Assembly (NCBI GenBank): GCA_030645615.1
Contig: JAUSNB010000036.1
Span: forward strand, 1 to 64,000
Length of the DNA: 64,000 nucleotides
Direction of reading: 5' to 3'
DNA from: Actinomycetota bacterium
GTDB taxonomy: Bacteria > Actinomycetota > Actinomycetes > S36-B12
Made by a program: the position numbers and the translations under genes. Positions 39,953 to 47,853 of the stretch are shown here, piece by piece. The notes below the pieces were generated by a model, which did no database searches, was not told the DNA's origin, and saw only the letters and a list, made by a program, of their open reading frames with translations. The stretch's first letter is position 1. Each line of letters begins with the position of its first letter.

Positions 39953-41914
39953 ATGCGCACACCGGGCATCACTACCTACGGCACCCTGCTCGTCGCCAAC
40001 CGCGGCGAGATCGCCATCCGAGTGATCTCGGCGGCCCGGTCGCTCGGCCTGCGGACCGTGGCCGTCTACTCCGACGCCGACCGCGCGGCTCCGCATGTGC
40101 GCGCTGCCGACGAGGCCGTGCGCATCGGACCGGCCGCCGCTGCCGAGTCCTACCTGTCGATCGACGCGCTGCTCGAGGCGGCGGCGAGGGCGGGCGCGGA
40201 CGCCATCCACCCGGGCTATGGCTTCCTGTCAGAACGCGCCGAGTTCGCCCGCGCGGTGGGCGACGTCGGACTGGTGTTCGTCGGGCCGACGGCCGGCGTG
40301 ATGGACCTCATGGGCCGCAAGGACCAGGCCCGCGAGGCCGCCGTCGCGGTCGGGGTGCCCGTGGTGCCGGAGGCCCGGGTCACCGGTGCGAGCGTCGACA
40401 CCGGTGCCATCGGGTACCCGCTGCTCGTCAAGGCGGCGGCAGGAGGGGGCGGCAAGGGGATGCGGATCGTTCGTGTCCCTGAGGACCTCGACGCGGCGCT
40501 CGCGGCGGCCCGGCGCGAGGCGCAGAGCGCGTTCGGCGACGCCACGCTGATCGTCGAGCGCTACGTCGAGGGCGGCCGCCACGTCGAGGTGCAGGTGCTG
40601 GCCGACCAGCATGGGCACGTGGTCCACCTGTTCGAGCGGGACTGCTCCGCCCAGCGTCGGCACCAGAAGGTGATCGAGGAGGCGCCGGCACCCTTCATCA
40701 ACGAGGAGGTCCGCCAGGCGATCACCGGCTCGGCCGTCGCGCTGGCGACCCGGGTCGGGTACCAGAACGCGGGCACGGTGGAGTTCCTCGTCAAGGGCGA
40801 GGACGCGTACTTCCTCGAGATGAACACGCGCCTCCAGGTCGAGCACCCGGTGACCGAGATGGTCACGGGGATCGACCTGGTCGAGTGGCAGCTGCGCATC
40901 GCCGACGGCCAGCAGCTGGCCTTCGTCCAGTCGGATATCCGGGTGACCGGTCACGCGATCGAGGCCCGCGTGTACGCCGAGGACGCCTTCCACGGCTTCC
41001 TGCCGCAGTCCGGCCGGGCCGACCTGGTTCGCTGGCCGGAGCACGCCCGGGTCGATGCCGCGCTGGAGAGCGGCCAGGTCGTCGGCACGTCGTACGACCC
41101 GATGCTCGGCAAGGTCATCGTGCACGGCGCGAACCGGGAGGCTGCCAGTCGTGCGCTCGTGGCGGCGCTCGATGACACCGCGATCCTCGGGCTGACAACG
41201 AACATCGGCTTCCTGCGCGGCCTTGCCGCCAGCCCCGCGTTCCGCGATGGCGACATCGACACCCAGTGGCTGGATGCACACCCGGCGGCCATCACCCCGC
41301 ACGGCGAGGACGAGGCCGGCGTGATTGCCGCTTGGGCCCTGGCCCGCTCGGCGGCGACAGACTCCGGGCACCCGTTCGCCGCGGCCGATGGGTGGCGAAT
41401 GGCCGGCCAAGCGGCCCCCATCGTCGCCCAGCTGGTCGTCGGCGAGCGCTCGAGTGTCTACCTCGTCCACGCCGGCGGGACTGTTGAATGCGACGGGCGA
41501 TCGTGGACGGTCGCCGACCTGGCCGATGGCCGCCCGGACACGATCAGGGTGGAGATCGATGGGCGGGCGCGCGAGGCCGTTGCGCGCGTCGAGCCGCACC
41601 GTGTCGTCGTCGCCCACCTCGGCCATGCGTTCGCCTTCGCACGGTCGGACGCTTTCGGCCCGGCGGCGCACCACGAGGCCTCGGACGGGTCCGTGCTCGC
41701 CCCGATGCCGGGATCCATCCGGGAGGTGCTCGTGACCGCTGGCGAGCAGGTCAGCGCGGGCCAGGTCCTCGGCGTCCTCGAGGCCATGAAGATGGAGATG
41801 CCGCTGCGTGCCCCGGTTGCCGGGACGGTGACCCTCGTGACCGCGGTCGCGGGCAGCCAGGTCGAGCTCGGTGCCACGCTCTTCGTGGTCGAGGAGCAAG
41901 GGGAGGCGGCATGA
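39953..41914 (+). CDS. Biotin carboxylase / biotin-carrier subunit of acyl-CoA carboxylase
   Basis: A 653-aa alpha subunit. Residues 8-450 are the ATP-grasp biotin carboxylase (LVANRGEIAIRVI; KAAAGGGGKGMRIV; EMNTRLQVEHPVTE), then a linker region, and the last 75 residues are the biotinyl domain with the biotin lysine in EAMKMEM. It carboxylates its own biotin with bicarbonate and ATP. The size and domain order match MccA/LiuD. The ATG at 39953 begins 5 bp after the beta-subunit stop, and the stop overlaps the next ATG. Confidence 0.93.
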   Translation: MRTPGITTYGTLLVANRGEIAIRVISAARSLGLRTVAVYSDADRAAPHVRAADEAVRIGPAAAAESYLSIDALLEAAARAGADAIHPGYGFLSERAEFARAVGDVGLVFVGPTAGVMDLMGRKDQAREAAVAVGVPVVPEARVTGASVDTGAIGYPLLVKAAAGGGGKGMRIVRVPEDLDAALAAARREAQSAFGDATLIVERYVEGGRHVEVQVLADQHGHVVHLFERDCSAQRRHQKVIEEAPAPFINEEVRQAITGSAVALATRVGYQNAGTVEFLVKGEDAYFLEMNTRLQVEHPVTEMVTGIDLVEWQLRIADGQQLAFVQSDIRVTGHAIEARVYAEDAFHGFLPQSGRADLVRWPEHARVDAALESGQVVGTSYDPMLGKVIVHGANREAASRALVAALDDTAILGLTTNIGFLRGLAASPAFRDGDIDTQWLDAHPAAITPHGEDEAGVIAAWALARSAATDSGHPFAAADGWRMAGQAAPIVAQLVVGERSSVYLVHAGGTVECDGRSWTVADLADGRPDTIRVEIDGRAREAVARVEPHRVVVAHLGHAFAFARSDAFGPAAHHEASDGSVLAPMPGSIREVLVTAGEQVSAGQVLGVLEAMKMEMPLRAPVAGTVTLVTAVAGSQVELGATLFVVEEQGEAA

Positions 41915-42906
41915 GGCAGCCGGACGCCCATCCCCTCGCCACTGGCATGCCTGCCGAGGTCACCGTGTACGAGGTGGGGCCGCGCGACGGGCTGCAGAAC
42001 GAGCCCACCGTCACCCCGGTTGCCGCCAAGGCCGAGTTCATCTCCCGGCTCGTCGAGGCAGGACTGCCCATCGTCGAGGTAACCAGCTTCGTGCACCCCC
42101 GCTGGGTGCCGCAGCTCGCCGATGCATCGGAGCTCATCGACCTGCTGGACCGCGCGGGGCTGCGCGGTCGCCTGCCGATGCCCGTCCTCGTGCCCAATGA
42201 ACGCGGGCTCGACCGGGCGATCGAGAAGGGTGTCGAGCACATCGCCGTCTTCGGGAGCGCGACGGAGGCGTTCGCTCAGCGCAACCTGAACCGCACGCTC
42301 GACGGGCAGTTCGCGATGTTCGCGCCCACGGTGGACCGTGCGCTGAGTTCGGGCATGGCGGTTCGCGCGTACCTGTCGATGTGCTTCGGCGACCCGTGGG
42401 AGGGCGCCGTCCCGGTCGAGCAGGTGGTGGGCGTCGGGAAGCGGCTCTACGAACTCGGCGCCTATCAGCTGTCGCTCGGGGACACGATCGGCGTGGCCAC
42501 GCCAGGGCATGTCGTCGAGCTGGTGGATGCCTTCGCTGCGGCCGGTGTTCCGCGCGAGGCGATCGCCCTCCACGTCCACGACACCTACGGCCAGGCACTG
42601 GCCAACGCTCTCGCGGCATTGCAGGCGGGCATCACGACCCTCGATTCCTCCGCTGGCGGGCTCGGTGGCTGCCCCTATGCCAAGAGCGCCACCGGCAACC
42701 TCGCCACCGAGGACCTCGTGTGGATGCTGCACGGCCTGGGCATCCGGACGGGCATCGACCTCGACGCGCTCGTCGCGACCAGCGCCTGGATGGCCGGGAT
42801 CCTCGGCCGCCCCAGCACCTCGAACGTCGTGCGGGCCCTCGCCCGCGGCAACGACCCCGCCGATGGAAGTCCCCCACCCCTCACGGAAGGGCAGCCGCCC
42901 AGATGA
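41911..42906 (+). CDS. mvaB: Hydroxymethylglutaryl-CoA lyase
   Basis: A 331-aa TIM-barrel lyase of the HMG-CoA lyase/DRE-TIM family: YEVGPRDGLQNE near the start supplies the metal-binding Asp, HVHDTYGQALAN gives two metal His, and the flexible-loop cysteine is in GGLGGCPYAKSATGN, the HMGCL signature. It splits HMG-CoA into acetyl-CoA and acetoacetate, the last step of leucine degradation. Its start overlaps the biotin carboxylase stop (ATGA), and its stop overlaps the acyl-CoA dehydrogenase start. Confidence 0.9.
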   Translation: MRQPDAHPLATGMPAEVTVYEVGPRDGLQNEPTVTPVAAKAEFISRLVEAGLPIVEVTSFVHPRWVPQLADASELIDLLDRAGLRGRLPMPVLVPNERGLDRAIEKGVEHIAVFGSATEAFAQRNLNRTLDGQFAMFAPTVDRALSSGMAVRAYLSMCFGDPWEGAVPVEQVVGVGKRLYELGAYQLSLGDTIGVATPGHVVELVDAFAAAGVPREAIALHVHDTYGQALANALAALQAGITTLDSSAGGLGGCPYAKSATGNLATEDLVWMLHGLGIRTGIDLDALVATSAWMAGILGRPSTSNVVRALARGNDPADGSPPPLTEGQPPR

Positions 42907-44069
42907 TCAACGGAATGCTCAACGACGAACTGCGCGCCCTCCAGTCGGTCGTCCGGGACTTCGCCAACGATGCGATAGCGCCGGTCATCTCCCAGCACTA
43001 CGAGGACTGCACCTTCCCGTACGAACTGGTCAAGGGGATGGGAGAACTCGGGCTGTTCGGGCTACCGTTCCCCGAGGAGTACGGCGGCTCGGGCGGTGAC
43101 TACTTCGCCCTGTGCCTGGCCCTGGAGGAGATCGCCCGGGTCGACTCTTCTGTCGCCATCACCCTCGAAGCCGCGGTTTCGCTGGGGGCGATGCCCGTGT
43201 ACCGCTTCGGCACCGAGGAGCAGAAGCGGCAATGGCTCCCGCGGCTGTGCTCGGGCGAGATGCTCGGCGCGTTCGCGCTGACCGAGCCCGAGGCAGGCAG
43301 TGACGCCGGCGGCACCAAGACCACCGCGCGGCTCGTCGACGGCGAATGGGTCATCAACGGGTCGAAGTCCTTCATCACGAACTCCGGGACCGACATCACC
43401 GGCCTGATCACCGTGACCGCCGTGACCGGGGTATCGGATGCCGGGAAGAAGGAGATCTCGACCATCATCATCCCGGCGGGTACCCCGGGACTGGGAGTGG
43501 CGCCGAAGTACTCGAAGGTCGGCTGGAACGCGTCGGACACGCACGAGCTGTCGTTCGCCGACGTAAGGGTGCCGGAGGCCAACCTGCTCGGCGTGCCCGG
43601 CCAGGGATACGCGCAGTTCCTGCGGATCCTGGACGAGGGCCGCATCGCCATCGCGGCCCTGTCCGTCGGTCTCGCGCAGGGCTGCCTGGACGAGTCGCTG
43701 TCCTACGCGAACACCCGGATGGCGTTCGGCCGCACGATCGGCTCCAACCAGTCGATCGCATTCAAGCTCGCCGACATGGAGGTGCGCGCGCACACGGCCC
43801 GGCTCGCCTACTACGACGCCGCCGACCGGATGCTGCGGGGCGAGCCGTTCAAGCGGCAGGCCGCCATCGCCAAGCTGCACGCGTCGGAGATCGCCGTGAC
43901 CAACGCCCGCGAGGCGACCCAGATCCACGGCGGCTACGGATTCATGAACGAGTACCCCGTGGCGCGCATGTGGCGGGACTCGAAGGTGCTGGAGATCGGC
44001 GAGGGCACCAGCGAGGTGCAGCGGATGCTCATCGCCCGCGACCTCGGGGTCACGTCGGCCTTGCAGTAG
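42903..44069 (+). CDS. Acyl-CoA dehydrogenase of the leucine-type operon
   Basis: A 388-aa flavoprotein. FALTEPEAGSDAGG and WVINGSKSFITNSG are the FAD-contact motifs, and the C-terminus has QIHGGYGFMNEYP. By context it would be isovaleryl-CoA dehydrogenase. However, the base appears to be Glu367 in the GEGTSEVQ segment, the position used by short- and medium-chain enzymes, whereas classical isovaleryl-CoA dehydrogenase uses an earlier glutamate. The true substrate may thus be another short or branched acyl-CoA. The ATG overlaps the lyase stop codon. Confidence 0.88.
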   Translation: MINGMLNDELRALQSVVRDFANDAIAPVISQHYEDCTFPYELVKGMGELGLFGLPFPEEYGGSGGDYFALCLALEEIARVDSSVAITLEAAVSLGAMPVYRFGTEEQKRQWLPRLCSGEMLGAFALTEPEAGSDAGGTKTTARLVDGEWVINGSKSFITNSGTDITGLITVTAVTGVSDAGKKEISTIIIPAGTPGLGVAPKYSKVGWNASDTHELSFADVRVPEANLLGVPGQGYAQFLRILDEGRIAIAALSVGLAQGCLDESLSYANTRMAFGRTIGSNQSIAFKLADMEVRAHTARLAYYDAADRMLRGEPFKRQAAIAKLHASEIAVTNAREATQIHGGYGFMNEYPVARMWRDSKVLEIGEGTSEVQRMLIARDLGVTSALQ

Positions 44070-44107
44070 CCCGAGGCCTCCGCTAACCTGCAATCAAATG
44101 GTTGCAG
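44061..44107 (+). promoter_or_regulatory. ArsR promoter with operator across the start codon
   Basis: TTGCAG (44061-44066, within the end of the dehydrogenase gene), 17 bp, TAACCT (44084-44089), 8 bp, ATG. The message is therefore probably leaderless. CTGCAA (44088-44093) and TTGCAG (44102-44107) form an inverted repeat with an 8-bp centre that overlaps the -10, the start site and the first codons. Confidence 0.6.
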
Positions 44108-44460
44108 TAATGCTGGACGAGGCGCGCACCGACCGGATCCTGCATGCCCTGTCCGACGCCACCCGGCGTGACATCCTCACCCGCTCGCTGGTCGGCCCGC
44201 ACTCTGTCTCATCCCTCGCCCGGAACTACGCCATGAGCCTCGCGGCCGTGCAGAAGCACGTGGCGGTGCTGGAGTCGGCCGGGCTCGTGACGAAGGAGCG
44301 GCATGGCCGGGAGAGCCGGGTGACCGGGCAGATCGACAGTGTGCGTGCTGCGCGGCGCCTGCTCGACCACTACGAGGACGTCTGGCGCGACCGCCTCGAC
44401 CGTTTCGGCGAGGTCCTCGCGACCATCCCGGCCGAGCCCCTCCAGGAAGGAAACGCATGA
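44098..44460 (+). CDS. ArsR-family regulator
   Basis: A 120-aa winged-helix repressor: ILHALSDATRRDILTRSLVG, then SLARNYAMSLAAVQKHVAVLESAGLV. No metal-binding cysteines are present, as in the ArsR group that accompanies AHSA1/SRPBCC genes. The start codon lies inside the inverted repeat at 44088-44107, so it is probably autorepressed. Its stop overlaps the next ATG (ATGA). M1 (44098) is preferred for the leaderless layout; M5 (44110) is possible. Confidence 0.88.
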   Translation: MVAVMLDEARTDRILHALSDATRRDILTRSLVGPHSVSSLARNYAMSLAAVQKHVAVLESAGLVTKERHGRESRVTGQIDSVRAARRLLDHYEDVWRDRLDRFGEVLATIPAEPLQEGNA

Positions 44461-44954
44461 GCATCATCAGCACGGTGAAGGACCCCGAGGCACTGACCAT
44501 GACCATCACCGCCGAGTTCGCCGCACCCCAGGAGCACGTCTGGCGCCTGTGGGCTGATCCGCGCCTGCTCGAGCGCTGGTGGGGACCGCCGACCTACCCG
44601 GCCACCGTCGTCGACCACGACCTCACGCCCGGCGGCCGGGTCAACTACTACATGACCGGCCCGGAAGGCGACCAGCCGCGCGGCTGGTGGCGGATCCTCG
44701 CCGTTGACTCGCCAGCCAGCCTGTCGTTCGAGGACGGCTTCGCTGACTCCGAGGGCAACCCCGATCCGGCCATGCCGTCCATGGTGATCCAGGTTTCGGT
44801 GGAACCCCAGGAACAGGGGGTCACCCGCATGGTCATCGCGACCACCTTCCCTTCGCTGGAATCCATGGAGCAGCTGGTGGCCATGGGCATGGAGGAAGGC
44901 ATGTCGCAGGCCATGGGGCAGATCGAGGGAATCCTCACCGAGCTGCAAGCCTGA
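44457..44954 (+). CDS. SRPBCC/AHSA1-domain protein
   Basis: A 165-aa START-like fold protein: FAAPQEHVWRLWADPRLLERWWGP at the start and YYMTGPEGDQPRGWWRILAVD in the barrel, matching the AHSA1-type family that pairs with ArsR regulators. It has a hydrophobic cavity for small molecules; the ligand is unknown. It is coupled to the ArsR gene by a 4-bp overlap, and a strong hairpin follows the stop. Confidence 0.88.
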   Translation: MSIISTVKDPEALTMTITAEFAAPQEHVWRLWADPRLLERWWGPPTYPATVVDHDLTPGGRVNYYMTGPEGDQPRGWWRILAVDSPASLSFEDGFADSEGNPDPAMPSMVIQVSVEPQEQGVTRMVIATTFPSLESMEQLVAMGMEEGMSQAMGQIEGILTELQA

Positions 44955-44955
44955 C

Positions 44956-45010
44956 GAACGGCCAGTCGTGGGGGCTGCGCGCGCAGCGCGAGCCCCACGA
45001 CCGGCCGTTC
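44956..45010 (+). terminator. Long interrupted hairpin terminator
   Basis: GAACGGCC (44956-44963) pairs with GGCCGTTC (45003-45010). Inside, the TCGTGGGG arm pairs with CCCCACGA with one bulged G. It starts 2 bp after the SRPBCC stop codon. Confidence 0.65.
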
Positions 45011-45065
45011 AACGCGGTGGAGTTCCTGCGTTGCTACGCCGTCGGGCGGGGCGAATGATGGACGC

Positions 45066-45554
45066 ATGAGCACCCTGGTCGTGTACGAGTCCATGTTCGG
45101 CAACACCGATGCCGTCGCCCACGCCGTCGCGGCCGGGCTCGGCGGGGCACCCTGTGTCAACGTCGCCACGAAGCCCTCCGTCGGCCCGGAGGTCGACCTC
45201 CTCGTCGTCGGTGGCCCGACTCACGCATTCAGCATGTCCCGCGCGTCGACCCGCGCCGATGCTCACCGGCAGTCGGGCAAGCCTGATGACCCCGACGAGC
45301 CGGGGATTCGGGAGTGGATCGGCGGGCTGGGCAGTATCTCGGCGGGCTTCGCAGCATTCGACACCCGCGTGTCCAAGCCGCGGGTGCCGGGCTCCGCGGC
45401 GAAGAAGGCAGCCAAGGCGCTGAAGGGTGCCGGTGGCCGGCAGGCCGCCGAACCGATGACGTTCTGGGTCGACGGCACGCCAGGCCCGATCCACGACGGC
45501 GAGCTCGACCGGGCCCGTGAGTGGGGCGCCACCCTGACGGTCACGGTCCGGTAG
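45066..45554 (+). CDS. Flavodoxin-like protein
   Basis: A 162-aa flavodoxin fold. The FMN phosphate loop is VVYESMFGNTDAVA and the second flavin contact is GGPTHAFSM. It carries electrons or acts as a small quinone/FMN reductase; the partner is unknown. It is monocistronic in appearance, with a gap of 111 bp from the SRPBCC gene (filled by the terminator) and 29 bp to the next gene. Confidence 0.85.
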   Translation: MSTLVVYESMFGNTDAVAHAVAAGLGGAPCVNVATKPSVGPEVDLLVVGGPTHAFSMSRASTRADAHRQSGKPDDPDEPGIREWIGGLGSISAGFAAFDTRVSKPRVPGSAAKKAAKALKGAGGRQAAEPMTFWVDGTPGPIHDGELDRAREWGATLTVTVR

Positions 45555-45583
45555 ACGTCACCCGCCGCTGGGCCTAGCCTGCG

Positions 45584-45964
45584 ATGGTGACTCACCCCTT
45601 CCGCGCCGCCGTCGAGGCGCGCGACCTGACCGCCCTGTCGGCGACGCTGTCATCGGGCGTCGTCTTCCGCAGCCCCGTCGCGTTCCAGCCATTCGTCGGC
45701 CGTGACACCGTGACCGAGGTCCTCGGCAACGTCATGGAGGTGTTCGAGGACTTCGTCTACACCGACGAGCTCGAGGCGACCGGCAGCCATGCTCTGATCT
45801 TCACGGCCACCGTTGGGACGCGCGGGGTGCAGGGCCTGGACCACCTGGCGCTCGACGCCGACGGCCTGGTGACGGAGCTCACCGTGATGATTCGGCCGCT
45901 CTCGGGGGTCATCGCGCTGGCCGAGGCGATGGGCCCCCGCGTCGCCCACCTCGCCAAGGGGTAG
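45584..45964 (+). CDS. NTF2/SnoaL-like protein
   Basis: A 126-aa alpha+beta cone protein: HPFRAAVEARDLTALSATLS, VVFRSPVAFQPFVGRDTV and LDADGLVTELTVMIRPLSG fit the SnoaL-like/NTF2 superfamily. It may be a small isomerase, hydrolase or binding protein; no catalytic residues are decisive. Its end is 132 bp before kdpF. A GTG or ATG start at 45584 has no clear Shine-Dalgarno. Confidence 0.75.
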   Translation: MVTHPFRAAVEARDLTALSATLSSGVVFRSPVAFQPFVGRDTVTEVLGNVMEVFEDFVYTDELEATGSHALIFTATVGTRGVQGLDHLALDADGLVTELTVMIRPLSGVIALAEAMGPRVAHLAKG

Positions 45965-45971
45965 GCCCGCG

Positions 45972-46023
45972 CCGTCAAGGATCCGTAAGGACCGCCGACC
46001 AGCCCGTCAAGGGTCCGTCAACG
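45972..46023. promoter_or_regulatory. Direct repeats in the kdp promoter region
   Basis: CCGTCAAGGATCCGTAAGG (from 45972) and CCGTCAAGGGTCCGTCAAC (from 46004) are near-identical direct repeats 32 bp apart, three helical turns. They lie upstream of kdpF and are good candidates for KdpE binding sites. Confidence 0.5.
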
Positions 46024-46049
46024 GGCCGGCCTCCCGCACGCTGACGGGT

Positions 46050-46090
46050 GTTGCCTTGTTTTGGCCCGGGTTTCGGGCGGACAAGGTGGT
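46050..46090 (+). promoter_or_regulatory. Structured kdp leader resembling leaders A, D and E
   Basis: Begins GTTGCC like leaders A, D and E, and GGTGTTGCC like D and E. CCTTG (46054-46058) can pair with CAAGG (46082-46086), and GCCCG (46064-46068) with CGGGC (46074-46078). The outer 3' arm overlaps AAGGTGG, the ribosome binding site of kdpF. The internal GC-rich core of the other leaders is not clearly present, so kinship is uncertain. Confidence 0.35.
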
Positions 46091-46096
46091 GCGGAC

Positions 46097-46186
46097 GTGG
46101 ACGTCCTCGGCTGGATCGCACTGGGAGTGGGCGTGGCCCTCCTGGTGTACCTCGTGTTCGCGCTCGTGCACGCGGAACGGTTCTGA
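46097..46186 (+). CDS. kdpF: KdpF, small subunit of K+-transporting ATPase
   Basis: A 29-aa single-helix peptide: [28 protein letters not shown]. Its length, position directly before kdpA and helix followed by a polar end are those of KdpF, the lipid-like stabilising subunit. The GTG at 46097 follows AAGGTGG. It is 5 bp before kdpA. It is too short for standard gene calling. Confidence 0.88.
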   Translation: MDVLGWIALGVGVALLVYLVFALVHAERF

Positions 46187-46191
46187 CGGCG

Positions 46192-47853
46192 ATGGACTCG
46201 ACCCTGGCTGCCGTCCTGTCCGTCGTAGTCCTCCTGGGCGCGCTGGCACTCGCCTACCGCCCGTTGGGCGACTACATGGCTCGAGTCCTGGAATCCCCGC
46301 GGCATGGGCGCGTGGAGCGCATGGTCTACCGCGTGGTCGGGGTTGACCCTGCCGCGGACCAGCGATGGTCGGTGTACCTGCGGTCGGTGCTGGCCTTCTC
46401 CGCCGTCAGCATCGTCGCCCTGTTCGCGCTGCTGCGCTTGCAGGCCTACCTGCCCTACTCCCTCGGTCACGAGGGCATGCCGCCGTGGCAGGCACTGAAC
46501 ACCGCGGTCAGCTTCGTCACCAACACCAACTGGCAGTCGTACTCGGGGGAGGCAGCCCTCGGCTACACGGCGCAGGCCGCCGGTCTGGCCGTGCAGAACT
46601 TCCTCTCGGCGGCCGTGGGCATCGCGGTCGCGGTGGCGCTCGTGCGCGGATTTGCGCGCACCCACACCGACCGACTCGGCAACTTCTGGGTCGACCTGGT
46701 CCGCATCACGTTGCGGATCCTGCTACCGCTCGCGTTCGTCTTCGCCATCGTCCTGCTCGTCGGCGGGGTGGTCCAGAATCTCGCCGGCGACACGACGATC
46801 ACGACCCTCGCGGGCGGCCCGCAGACGCTCACGGGCGGCCCGGTGGCCAGCCAGGAGGCCATCAAGGAACTCGGCACGAATGGCGGCGGCTTCTACAACG
46901 CCAACTCCGCGCACCCGTTCGAGAACCCGACGGCCCTCACCAACCTCCTCGAGATCTTCCTGATCCTGCTGATCCCGGTGAGCCTCACGCGGACGTTCGG
47001 CCGGCTGGTGGGCGACCTCCGCCAGGGCTACGCTCTCCTGGCCGTCATGGCCAGCCTTTGGGGCACGATCACCGCATTGATGGTGTGGGCCGAGGTCAGC
47101 CATGCCGGCCCGGCGTTGCAGTTGGCCGGCGCGGCGATGGAGGGCAAGGAGGTCAGGTTCGGCGTGCCGATGTCGGCCGTCTTTGCCTCTGCCACGACGG
47201 GCACCTCGACCGGGGCCGTGGACTCGATGCACTCGTCGTACACCGCGTATGGCGGCGGCCTGGCCATCGTCAACATGGTGCTCGGCGAAGTCGCGCCGGG
47301 CGGCGTGGGTGCCGGCCTGTACGGCATCCTCATCGCGTCGATCGTTGCCGTCTTCATCGCCGGCCTCATGGTGGGCAGGACGCCGGAGTACCTCGGCAAG
47401 AAGATCGGCGCGCGTGAGATGAAGCTCGTGTCCTTGTACGTCCTTGCCACGCCGGCCGTGCTGCTCATCGGGCTGGGTATCGCCATGGCCACGGAGGCGG
47501 GCCGGTCATCGATCCTCAACCCCGGTCCGCATGGCCTGTCCGAGGTGCTCTACGCGTTCGCGTCGGCCGCCAACAACAACGGATCGGCGTTCGCCGGACT
47601 TAATGCCAACACCGACTTCTACAACATCGGCCTCGCCATCGCCATGCTGCTCGGACGGTTCCTGCCGATCTGCTTCGTGGTGGCCCTGGCCGGGTCGATC
47701 GCGGCCCAGGGCCGGGCACCGGCGACGGAGGGGACCCTGCCCACTCACCGGCCGCTGTTCGTCGTGCTGGTCGCTGGAGTGATTCTGGTCGTCGCCGGGC
47801 TCACCTTCGTGCCGGCGCTGGCCCTCGGACCTATCGCGGAGGCGCTGCCATGA
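46192..47853 (+). CDS. kdpA: KdpA, K+-binding and translocating subunit
   Basis: A 553-aa membrane protein of about ten helices with the four selectivity-filter-like loops of KdpA, including [29 protein letters not shown] and [14 protein letters not shown]. It is the channel-like subunit of the high-affinity KdpFABC pump. The ATG at 46192 gives the normal length; a longer frame runs back through kdpF. Its stop overlaps the kdpB ATG. Confidence 0.97.
   Translation: MDSTLAAVLSVVVLLGALALAYRPLGDYMARVLESPRHGRVERMVYRVVGVDPAADQRWSVYLRSVLAFSAVSIVALFALLRLQAYLPYSLGHEGMPPWQALNTAVSFVTNTNWQSYSGEAALGYTAQAAGLAVQNFLSAAVGIAVAVALVRGFARTHTDRLGNFWVDLVRITLRILLPLAFVFAIVLLVGGVVQNLAGDTTITTLAGGPQTLTGGPVASQEAIKELGTNGGGFYNANSAHPFENPTALTNLLEIFLILLIPVSLTRTFGRLVGDLRQGYALLAVMASLWGTITALMVWAEVSHAGPALQLAGAAMEGKEVRFGVPMSAVFASATTGTSTGAVDSMHSSYTAYGGGLAIVNMVLGEVAPGGVGAGLYGILIASIVAVFIAGLMVGRTPEYLGKKIGAREMKLVSLYVLATPAVLLIGLGIAMATEAGRSSILNPGPHGLSEVLYAFASAANNNGSAFAGLNANTDFYNIGLAIAMLLGRFLPICFVVALAGSIAAQGRAPATEGTLPTHRPLFVVLVAGVILVVAGLTFVPALALGPIAEALP

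Noticed and set aside
40405-40760. GGGTAC boxes in the biotin carboxylase gene
   Set aside because: They encode conserved Gly-Tyr pairs and have no GTTT or GATT at 14-16 bp upstream.
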